Shown here piece by piece: positions 9,612 to 16,733 of a DNA stretch of 64,000 nucleotides; the first letter of the stretch is position 1, and the number at the start of each line of letters is the position of its first letter. The notes beneath the pieces were generated by a model. The model was not told where the DNA came from, ran no database searches, and saw only the letters and a program-made list of their open reading frames with translations. This DNA comes from an uncultured Anaerolineae bacterium. Its GTDB lineage: Bacteria; Chloroflexota; Anaerolineae; Aggregatilineales; Phototrophicaceae. The translations under genes were made by a program, and so were the position numbers. Location: contig CAKQCB010000008.1 of NCBI GenBank assembly GCA_934216615.1, positions 1 to 64,000 of the forward strand, read 5' to 3'.

Positions 9612-10805
9612 ATGAAAAAACATCCACAACATCTCTTTCTCAGTCTCGTGGTTGGGGGCTTGTTGACCGTTTACAGCGTTTCGGCACAAGAAGCGCCATT
9701 TACCCTTGCTAACGAAGTTACGGTTGAAATTGAACTATCAAGCTCAGCGCCGGCCATGCTTTCGCCAGATGGCACGCAGTTTGCCGTGTTTGGTTTTAGT
9801 GAAATTTGTCTCTACGCGGTGAGTTTTAGCGAGATGCTTGAACCTGCTTTTTGCGCATCACTTCCAGAATCGAGACGGTTCGCGCCAGAATCCATTCGTT
9901 GGGCGCCCGATAGCAGTGCGCTTGTTTTTACCGAATCTTCTTTAAGATTCGCCATCGACGGGGATATTTGGCTGCTGGATGTGACCACGCAACAAATCCA
10001 CAACTTGACTGAGGATGAGGATGAGAATAGGGAACAGACTTCGGGGTTTAATTTCAACTTTAGCGAGACATATCCTTTAGATATTGCCCCCAGTTGGTCG
10101 GCAGATAGTCAGTCTGTGCTGTTTGTGCGTTACACAGGCGGTACAGAGATGATCACCGCTGACTTGATGAGCATTGATCGAACGGGTGAGAACCTGCAAG
10201 TTTTGCAAGAGCTGTCTGTTTTGCAAGGCTTCCGCACCCATCTCATAGCCGCTTCAACCGACGGCATCCACGTGGCTTACAACACATGGTTTGAAGAAGA
10301 CTACGGATTGTATGTTTCAGAACTGGATGGCAGTGATATCACCGCGCTGTTTGATGAAGCAGATCGTAATTTCAGCGTGAATTTCTTTGACTTTTCGCCT
10401 ACAGGGGATCAACTGCGCGTGTCGTTCAGTAACGCGCTGATGTCCAGAGGCTTCCGAACAAACGATATGTCCGAACAAAGCCCTGTGCAAGTTATTTCAT
10501 TGGGCACCGGAGAACGTGCCTTGATCGATCCTGAGAAGGTCGTCTGGAATTTTGCTTGGTCGCCCGATGGCTCATCTTTGGCCTACCTTGCGACCGATAG
10601 TGAAAACAACACAGGGGTTTATATCACCGATGCCGTTGGAACCCCTGGGCAATTGGTCTGGCAAGGGGATGTCAGCCGTATTTATACAGCGCTCTACCCA
10701 TTGACATGGGGCGAGAATCATACGTTGATGTTCTCTAGAATCGAATCTGGAGATGGTTACACAGATTTAACCGTGACGATTTTAGAGTTAGCGCCCACGA
10801 ACTAA
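9612..10805 (+). CDS. Secreted TolB/WD40-like beta-propeller protein, tandem paralogue
   Basis: A 397-residue protein with a signal peptide (about 1-25, ending SAQ) and the same order of blades as the preceding gene (LSPDGTQFAV, WAPDSSALVF, WSADSQSVLF, FSPTGDQLRV, WSPDGSSLAY). The two align over their whole length, including a shared CLY/CVY-and-cysteine segment near residues 65-82, so this is a tandem duplication that has diverged substantially. AGAGGA precedes the ATG. Its end overlaps by 4 bases with the end of the convergent DUF6585-like gene. Function unknown. Confidence 0.75.
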   Translation: MKKHPQHLFLSLVVGGLLTVYSVSAQEAPFTLANEVTVEIELSSSAPAMLSPDGTQFAVFGFSEICLYAVSFSEMLEPAFCASLPESRRFAPESIRWAPDSSALVFTESSLRFAIDGDIWLLDVTTQQIHNLTEDEDENREQTSGFNFNFSETYPLDIAPSWSADSQSVLFVRYTGGTEMITADLMSIDRTGENLQVLQELSVLQGFRTHLIAASTDGIHVAYNTWFEEDYGLYVSELDGSDITALFDEADRNFSVNFFDFSPTGDQLRVSFSNALMSRGFRTNDMSEQSPVQVISLGTGERALIDPEKVVWNFAWSPDGSSLAYLATDSENNTGVYITDAVGTPGQLVWQGDVSRIYTALYPLTWGENHTLMFSRIESGDGYTDLTVTILELAPTN

Positions 10806-11554
10806 GATTTACGGTCGCGTAAAATCTCCAGTAAGATCGGCGCATTCTCTAGTTCAGAAAGAGGGAACGAAAACCAGACCGTTCCCTCTTTTCCTTGAAT
10901 GTGCAGTTGACGGTCTGCGATCTTCACGCCTGTGTAGTCGTCCCAAAGAAGATGTTTTCCCTGCGCCATCATGCCAGTTTTGCCCAACCGTAACAACGCC
11001 CCAAACTCTACTGTGTCCCCATTGGCTAACTGCCTTTGAATACGCGGTTGTAAAACGGCAAAGATGCGCGTGCTCAACTGGTCGCCGAGGGTCGCTACAT
11101 GACGATAGATATTGTTGATCGTGATGACTTCATCGCGGATGGTTCTTAAGGTGAAGCGATAGAACGTACTGCGAAAAAGCCCGCCAAAAAAGGTTTTACG
11201 CTCGGCTTTCATCTGTAAAGAACGGATTTCATCATATTTAAAATGGGCGGTGTTTGATCCCTCGCGGTAGCTGAACCCCTGCTCATATAAAATGACTTCG
11301 CGGTTCCATAAGTGGAGGATATACCAACCGATGGCGAGTGCTACGCCCGCCATCAAAATGACCGTGATCGCTGGCCCCCACCATGACGGTAGGGTGGCGG
11401 TGGTGAAATTCAATATCACGGAGACGACGCCGACAATGCCCCCGCCGACGATTAAAAACTTGCCACGATTGGACGGGTAACTGGCAAGCGGTTCGCCTAA
11501 GATGGGATCGGCCTCAATGCCGATGTCAGGGGGGATAGGCTGCGTCATGAGCAC
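10802..11554 (-). CDS. Membrane protein, DUF6585-like
   Basis: A 250-residue protein with two hydrophobic helices near the N-terminus (about residues 33-50 and 58-78), followed by a soluble region beginning VILYEQGFSYREG. That region recalls PH-like domains of the DUF6585 family, which is a tentative memory-based match. The start is GTG directly after the previous stop codon, or ATG 6 bases further in (MTQPIPPD). Translationally adjacent to the upstream lipoprotein gene, so probably one operon. A paralogue with the same layout is at 38817-39686. Function unknown. Confidence 0.6.
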   Translation of the reverse strand: MLMTQPIPPDIGIEADPILGEPLASYPSNRGKFLIVGGGIVGVVSVILNFTTATLPSWWGPAITVILMAGVALAIGWYILHLWNREVILYEQGFSYREGSNTAHFKYDEIRSLQMKAERKTFFGGLFRSTFYRFTLRTIRDEVITINNIYRHVATLGDQLSTRIFAVLQPRIQRQLANGDTVEFGALLRLGKTGMMAQGKHLLWDDYTGVKIADRQLHIQGKEGTVWFSFPLSELENAPILLEILRDRKS

Positions 11555-12424
11555 TCAATTATCCCGTGTGACTTCAGAGATTTGTAAATTATCAAACTCG
11601 ACGCGCACGCCTAGACGACTGGCTGAACTCGCCACTAAGCCAACTTGCCCACGATCATACAAATCATCTTCGACTTCGGCTAACAAGCGGTCATTCACGT
11701 AAAAAGCGAGATAATGATCCGCGCAGATCACACGTAGATGATTTTGACTTGGCCCCACAACAATCGCGTCTGAAGTGCGCCAATCGACGAGCGCAGTCAC
11801 CGCACGCCCGCGTGACCGCTGTATCGAAAATGTGCCTGTACCTTGGATCAGGAATAAGTAACCGTCGCCTTGGCTGATGTTCTCGCCATCATCGCCTGTC
11901 GCTTCAAGGGTGATTTCGGGCGCGGGTGTCGCCTCATCGGTGACTTGTAGAGTTGATTCTGCCGTCATTTCGGCGGTGACTTCAAGCGTAGAGACGATCT
12001 CAGGGGTGCTTTCAACAGTCGCTTCAGCAGTGACTTGCGCTATAATCACCGCGAGTTCGGGGTCAATCGGCTGGGTTTGACCGACAGCACCACGCGCGCG
12101 ACACATCACCCCATAGGCGTTTTGATTGACATCGGTCACCTGTGAAACATCCACATCAATGACGATATCTTCGTAGGTGTCCCCCCACTGTCCCCACCAT
12201 AAGGTATTAGTGCCGTCGGCAATTTGGATGCGGTAGACGCCTTCATCCACCCGTAAGCTGGCCGTTTGATAATAACCTTCTTCCCAACTTCCCCCCGTAT
12301 TAAAATCATAGAAGGTGATTTCGTCGCCTTTGCCATAACTGCTCGCCGTTGTTTCAGTATCACAACCCGCGAGAAGTAACGCGCTCGTTAAACTCAACAG
12401 AATCCACCACTGGTTTTTACGCAT
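11555..12424 (-). CDS. Lipoprotein with jelly-roll-type domain
   Basis: A 289-residue protein with a lipoprotein signal peptide (lipobox LLAGC, Cys21). The sequence FYDFNTGGSWEEG near residue 38 and the C-terminal RVICADHYLAFYVNDRLLAEVED recall concanavalin-like DUF1080 (3-keto-disaccharide hydrolase-type) domains. A Glu/Thr/Val-rich, low-complexity insert (about 130-190) splits the domain. Probably anchored outside the cytoplasmic membrane. First gene of a pair with the DUF6585-like gene. No enzymatic residues could be assigned. Confidence 0.65.
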   Translation of the reverse strand: MRKNQWWILLSLTSALLLAGCDTETTASSYGKGDEITFYDFNTGGSWEEGYYQTASLRVDEGVYRIQIADGTNTLWWGQWGDTYEDIVIDVDVSQVTDVNQNAYGVMCRARGAVGQTQPIDPELAVIIAQVTAEATVESTPEIVSTLEVTAEMTAESTLQVTDEATPAPEITLEATGDDGENISQGDGYLFLIQGTGTFSIQRSRGRAVTALVDWRTSDAIVVGPSQNHLRVICADHYLAFYVNDRLLAEVEDDLYDRGQVGLVASSASRLGVRVEFDNLQISEVTRDN

Positions 12425-12699
12425 ATTTCATCCTTAACGGGCGCTTGATGGGCATAGATCATCTTTTGAGATGCTGTAAACTTCCCAAATTTTACAAACT
12501 TGTAACCACTTGCCAACACAGAAATGACTGAAACATCATACAATGGAAATGAATTTGGTTAAAAATAGATCAGAGATGAGTTCACCACCTGTAAAATAGT
12601 GTAAGGTGATGATGACCATGAGGCCTATCTACTGTAACACCCTGAATTTAGAGTAGAGGGCTGAATGTTTTGTAATGATGTACTAAAGAGAGACACTTG

Positions 12700-13974
12700 A
12701 TGACACAGTCACAAGCAGTAGATGCACAAACGCTCCACGAAAAACAACTTCTTGAAAAATCCAATGTCGTCGGGGTTGGGGTTGGTTATAAAGAATCCAA
12801 CGGCGTTAACACGGGTGACCTTGCGGTAGTGGTATTAGTCGAAGAAAAAAAACCTTCCGTCGCATTACGTGACGAAGATAAAATCCCGCGAGAAATTGAT
12901 GGGATGCGGACGGATGTCATGGAAGTAGGATACCTGCGTGCACAGCAGTCGGCGCGGGAACGCTATCGCCCGGTCATTCCCAGTGGGGTCAGCATCGGTC
13001 ATTACATGGTGACTGCGGGCACACTCGGCACAATGGTCAAGGATAAACTCACAGGCGAACTGCTGATCTTGTCGAATAACCATGTGCTCGCCAATTGTAA
13101 TGACGCGCTCTTAGATGATGCCATTCTGCAACCGTCGGCGATGGACAGCGGTCAAAACCCTGCCGATTTAGTCGCACGCTTGGAACGTTACATGACGTTG
13201 GTCTATGTGGACGATAAAGTGGATTTACAACAGGTGTTGGTTGCTAAGCCAAGCGCCCCCCCGCCCGTAACGCCTTCGCCCACAGCCGAACCCACGCCAA
13301 TTCCATTTCCCAACTTGCCCAACAACGGCGGTTCGGTCTCTCCTTCTAACCCTTCAAGTCCATCAACGCCTGCGCCAACACAACAACAGCCCAATGTCCC
13401 TGCAACGGGAAATTCAGGTTGTAACCTCTTAAGTACAGTGATTCGACTCATTAACGGTATTGCCTCTGCGACAGGCTCACAACAACGTGTGATCACCACC
13501 CAAGCAGCGCAATTCGTGCCTGCCGGCGCGGGTGGGTCCCCAATGGTTGTTGCGCAAGCCGTCGCTCAAAGTACGACGGCCGAAAACCGTGTAGACGCCG
13601 CCTTGGGTCGTCCCCTTGACCAAGCCATGTTCAGCGATTCGGTAAAAAATATCGGCGTGATTAACCAAACCAAAGCGCCTATGCTCGGTATGCGCGTTCG
13701 TAAGTATGGGCGCACCACCGAATATACCGAAGGCGCGATCAAATTGTTGAACGCCACCGTCAACGTGACCTACAGCACCCAACGCGGACAGCGCATCGCG
13801 CGGTTCACGGGGCAAGTCATCGCTGATGGGATGAGTCAAGGCGGGGATTCCGGTTCGCTCATTGTCGATGCTCAAGAGAACAAAGCGGTTGGCCTGCTGT
13901 TTGCGGGGTCAAACCTTGCCACGATTTTCACCCCGATCGATTTGGTCTTAGACATCATGGGTGTCACCATTTAA
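12700..13974 (+). CDS. Trypsin-like serine protease without export signal
   Basis: A 424-residue protein. An N-terminal domain (about 1-80) with VVGVGVGYKESNG and TDVMEVGYL is followed by a chymotrypsin-fold domain with candidate His128 (SNNHVLA), Asp299 (RVDAAL) and Ser384 (GGDSGSL). A Pro/Thr/Ser-rich insertion (about 183-240) interrupts the protease core. This layout resembles the Nal1-like peptidase group, a tentative match. No signal peptide is seen, so it may act inside the cell. The ATG at 12700 is preferred over the in-frame TTG at 12697 because AAGAGAGA at 12686-12693 is then 6 bases away. The next gene copies the N-terminal domain. Confidence 0.75.
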   Translation: MTQSQAVDAQTLHEKQLLEKSNVVGVGVGYKESNGVNTGDLAVVVLVEEKKPSVALRDEDKIPREIDGMRTDVMEVGYLRAQQSARERYRPVIPSGVSIGHYMVTAGTLGTMVKDKLTGELLILSNNHVLANCNDALLDDAILQPSAMDSGQNPADLVARLERYMTLVYVDDKVDLQQVLVAKPSAPPPVTPSPTAEPTPIPFPNLPNNGGSVSPSNPSSPSTPAPTQQQPNVPATGNSGCNLLSTVIRLINGIASATGSQQRVITTQAAQFVPAGAGGSPMVVAQAVAQSTTAENRVDAALGRPLDQAMFSDSVKNIGVINQTKAPMLGMRVRKYGRTTEYTEGAIKLLNATVNVTYSTQRGQRIARFTGQVIADGMSQGGDSGSLIVDAQENKAVGLLFAGSNLATIFTPIDLVLDIMGVTI

Positions 13975-13996
13975 CTTGAAAAGACGAGGTCGCCAA

Positions 13997-14323
13997 ATGT
14001 CCGAAAATAAACCAATCACTCCAAACTCGGCAGATGATTATCAAGAACAGATGCACCACGCGCTCAATATACAACAGCGTTATGGAGAACGTCTCATGCG
14101 GTTACCGCATGTTGTCGGTGTCGCGGTGGGTTATGCAACCATCCAAGGCGAGCTGACCCAACAAATCGCGCTGATCGTGATGGTTGATGAGAAAGTATCT
14201 CCACAACGGTTACCCGCTAATCAGAGAATCCCGAATACGATTGAGGGCGTAAGAATTGATGTACAAGAGATGGGTACTTTCCTTGCAGATAGTCAATTCA
14301 CAGCCAACGAACCGTTAAATTAG
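13997..14323 (+). CDS. Stand-alone copy of the protease N-terminal domain
   Basis: A 108-residue protein starting at ATG 13997, with GAGG 8 bases upstream. It aligns with residues 10-80 of the preceding protease: VVGVAVGY, IALIVMVDEK, RIPNTIEGVRIDVQEMG match VVGVGVGY, LAVVVLVEEK, KIPREIDGMRTDVMEVG. It has no catalytic residues. It lies 22 bases after the protease stop, in the same operon. It could be a partner, inhibitor or scaffold for the protease; that is inference from duplication and linkage only. Confidence 0.7.
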   Translation: MSENKPITPNSADDYQEQMHHALNIQQRYGERLMRLPHVVGVAVGYATIQGELTQQIALIVMVDEKVSPQRLPANQRIPNTIEGVRIDVQEMGTFLADSQFTANEPLN

Positions 14324-14862
14324 ATATATAAAACGCCGTTTTCCTGTACATTGCTGGTGTTTAAACGCTACTACTCAGAATGTGAGTAGGGAATAATTTG
14401 GGGATTTCTATGCAGAATATCCTAAGTATTTAAGTACCACTCCTCTGGACAGTAATGCTCGAACGCCTTCTTTTTTGTAAATGAGAAAAAACACTTTATT
14501 AGGTTCCTTAAGAGACTTTTTTTCCTCGGAAATCCTCTCCATTACTCGGTTAATATTTCATTAAGTTTTGATGATAAAGTTCATCTGTATTATGGAATTG
14601 GTTATATGATAACTTTTAATGTATTGAATTTGCATTCATAATAGGCTGAAAACAATTAGCAAACTGAAGCTTTAAACTGTACAATATCTCAAAAAACGGA
14701 CAAAATAATAACACTTTTGGGGGAGTGTAAAATTTCACAATTTCGGAGTGTCTGTTTTTAAAATCATGTGACTGCCCATAGAAACATAATGGTTAGTGAC
14801 ATGATGTATCGGAATTTAGGTTTTGGTTCTATTGTTAGCCTATCTAAGAAAGTGAACAAATA
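14324..14862. other. 539-bp AT-rich gap with no recognisable gene
   Basis: No open frame of credible length on either strand. The stretch is clearly AT-rich. Near its end there is a short direct repeat GGAGTGT (about 14722 and 14745) around a TAAAATTTCACAA segment. It probably contains the promoter of the 14863 gene, but no convincing -35/-10 pair was found. It is unusually long for this window and holds no copy of the dispersed repeat family. Confidence 0.4.
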
Positions 14863-15456
14863 ATGTCTAATTCGGTGAAATTGCAAGTTAATGTAAATAA
14901 TGGTGAGTACTCTATAGAGGCACCATCGGAAGTTCTAGAAAGCGCCATCGAACAGCTTGCGAATATGATTTCACGTCTACCTGCGCAAGCAGAGCCTGTG
15001 CGCAATACAACAGAAATATTTGAACGTGCTTCATTAGAAGATGAAACTGGACAAACTGCGTTAATGCGTCCGCTTCGTAAACAACGTCGCTCTAATGTTG
15101 AAACTGTCAACGTGCGTTTAAACCCGAAACAAAGCGAGAAAATTACCGAATACTTTACGCATGTCAACCCTGCTACTCAATCAGATACTCTTTTAGTCTT
15201 GATGCGTTGGTTAAAAGAAAACGTATCACGCGGGAGTAATGTCACCCGTGCAGACCTACTCAATGCAGCGGAGATTGCAGGTGTCAATAATGTTCCTAAA
15301 GCGTTCTTCAACATTATTAACATGTTACGTAAAGATGGCTATGTAGGTGGCACACGCGGTAATTATCAAATTACAAAGAAGGGAATACAGTATGTCGATG
15401 ATCTCATCAGCCAAACTGGGAACCCTACTCTGGATACTGCTGTCGCGGAAGCCTAA
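14863..15456 (+). CDS. Hypothetical protein with C-terminal winged-helix-like domain
   Basis: A 197-residue protein not recognised as a family. The N-terminal 45 residues look like a small beta-beta-alpha unit (KLQVNVNNGEYSIEAP followed by a helix). A basic middle (RPLRKQRR, about 71-77) leads to a C-terminal region (about 85-185) with ADLLNAAEIAGVNNVPKAFF and INMLRKDGYVGG followed by YQITKKGIQYV. This reads as helix-turn-helix plus a beta-wing, so DNA binding is plausible. It stands alone after a 539-bp gap and is followed by a perfect inverted repeat. Function unknown. Confidence 0.6.
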   Translation: MSNSVKLQVNVNNGEYSIEAPSEVLESAIEQLANMISRLPAQAEPVRNTTEIFERASLEDETGQTALMRPLRKQRRSNVETVNVRLNPKQSEKITEYFTHVNPATQSDTLLVLMRWLKENVSRGSNVTRADLLNAAEIAGVNNVPKAFFNIINMLRKDGYVGGTRGNYQITKKGIQYVDDLISQTGNPTLDTAVAEA

Positions 15457-15490
15457 TATAAAGAGTCATTCAATGCAGTCGTATAGGAGG

Positions 15491-15533
15491 ATATCTAGTA
15501 GATTTTATCTTACAAATGACATCTACTAGATAT
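15491..15533. repeat. Perfect 13-bp inverted repeat
   Basis: Arms 15491-15503 and 15521-15533 are perfect inverted copies (13 bp, 17-base loop). No U-run follows directly, so it is either a weak terminator for the winged-helix gene or a binding site. A second hairpin follows at 15542-15548/15561-15567 (7 bp). Confidence 0.7.
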
Positions 15534-15593
15534 GCTCTTTGACAGGAGTTTTTCTAGTTCCTCCTGTTGATAATCCCTAAGCCGAATGGGCTG

Positions 15594-15602
15594 TGATATA
15601 CT
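15594..15602 (+). promoter_or_regulatory. Possible extended -10 promoter for tatA
   Basis: TGATATACT at 15594-15602 fits the extended -10 consensus (TGn plus a -10 hexamer with 5 of 6 matches). No -35 at standard spacing is visible; a TTGATA at 15567-15572 is too far away. The TatA start codon is about 46 bases downstream. Confidence 0.4.
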
Positions 15603-15648
15603 GACAAACAAGTCGGCATGGATAGTAGTTTTAGTTGAAGGATAGAAA

Positions 15649-15825
15649 ATGGCTGGTTTAGGCGCGCCTGAATTACTCATCATTTTAGTGATTATTCTCG
15701 TAGTTTTCGGCGTTGGGCGGGTTTCGCGCATCGGCGGTGAACTCGGAAGCGCAATTGCAAACTTCCGTCGTGGTTTACAAGACGGGAATCGTGAAAATCA
15801 GGATCAGAAAAAAGACGAGCAATAA
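15649..15825 (+). CDS. tatA: Sec-independent translocase component TatA
   Basis: A 58-residue protein. It has the family's whole layout: a short N-terminus with a Pro-Glu pair before the membrane helix (GAPELLIILVIILVVFG, about residues 5-21), the FG hinge at 20-21, an amphipathic helix (RIGGELGSAIANFRRGL, about 27-43) and a charged polar tail. TatA forms the pore that exports folded proteins carrying twin-arginine signals. Start is ATG at 15649 after AAGGATAG. No tatB or tatC is in the window, so this is an isolated tatA gene. Confidence 0.9.
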   Translation: MAGLGAPELLIILVIILVVFGVGRVSRIGGELGSAIANFRRGLQDGNRENQDQKKDEQ

Positions 15826-15866
15826 GCCCCGTCGATCACCTCTATCGTTTGAGATAACGGTCTACT

Positions 15867-16313
15867 TCACACTAACTTCTTCAATTCACGTTCAAATTCA
15901 AATGTGAGTTTGGGTGTGACCCCTCGAGGTAGTTTTAGGTTGTAAGATAACAATTCACGGTTGAATTCTACTGCACGCTGTTTAAAGAGTGCTCTATTTT
16001 TTTCCCATGCTTGATCAGATGCTTGGCGGTCTAGTTCCGGAGTGCGCGAACTGATCAACTGTGCCAGCCGTTGTTGATAGTTTTTATAGGCTTGGGACAT
16101 ATCTTTGAGCAGTTTGCTGCGGATGGCATCTAACGCTTTGCCTTGTGCGATCCAGTCCAGCGTCATCTCTTGATCTTGAAGCATCGCGTAGGCGGTCCGC
16201 ATATTTTCGGGCACGTTGGGGTCTACGCTGTAATCAAGTTTCTTCCCTTTATTCACGTGATCAAAATCGCCACGTTCCATCGCTTCCCGAATAACATCAT
16301 CTAACCAAGACAT
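15867..16313 (-). CDS. DUF1992 protein (DnaJC28-type conserved domain)
   Basis: A 148-residue protein opening with SWLDDVIREAMERGDFD, followed by KGKKLDYSVDPNVPENMRTAY. This is the signature of DUF1992, the conserved domain of DnaJ homologue subfamily C member 28. No J-domain HPD motif is present. The remainder is predicted helical and rich in Lys, Arg and Gln. Molecular role unknown. It converges with tatA, with about 40 bases between them. The tandem-repeat region lies just upstream of its start. Confidence 0.85.
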   Translation of the reverse strand: MSWLDDVIREAMERGDFDHVNKGKKLDYSVDPNVPENMRTAYAMLQDQEMTLDWIAQGKALDAIRSKLLKDMSQAYKNYQQRLAQLISSRTPELDRQASDQAWEKNRALFKQRAVEFNRELLSYNLKLPRGVTPKLTFEFERELKKLV

Positions 16314-16416
16314 GACAGGGCATCCTCAGCTTCTTTGACGGTTCTACTCATAGTATACATTTTGTTTGTGAAATTCAACACAAAGTAGTTATTGCTCCAT
16401 TTTTATTGGGAATAGA

Positions 16417-16700
16417 AGTTACTGGAAAAAGAACTGGAGAACTATCATCAGGAGAGAGTCTCTAGCAAGATAATCAGAGACAAATCTCTGGAGATATTAG
16501 TCTATAGAACTGATCTTGGCGATAGAGTATAAGAGTTACTGAAAAAAGAGTTGGAGAACTATCATTAGGAGAGAGTCTCTAGCAAGATAATCAGAGACAA
16601 ATCTCTGGAGATATTAGTCCATAGAACTGATCTTGGCGATAGAGTATAAGAGTTACTGGAAAAAGAGCTGGAGAACTATCATTAGGAGAGAGCCTCTTCA
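16417..16700. repeat. 117-bp tandem repeat, about 2.4 copies
   Basis: Copies start at 16417, 16534 and 16651 (AGTTACT marker), an exact 117-bp period. The first two copies are nearly identical and the third breaks off around 16694 into a diverged tail. Inside each unit lies a 6-bp hairpin (CAGAGA with TCTCTG, loop CAAA) and a palindromic AGAGTCTCT-type stretch. No reading frame spans it. It occupies most of the 420-bp gap between the helicase stop and the DUF1992 start, so it could be a 3' UTR or regulatory array. Confidence 0.9.
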
Positions 16701-16733
16701 CGAGATGTGAGAAGCTAATCTCCATTTGAGTGA

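Noticed and set aside
16417..16700. Tandem 117-bp units as a CRISPR array
   Set aside because: Unit length and the lack of distinct repeat/spacer alternation do not fit; the whole unit is repeated, and no cas genes are present.
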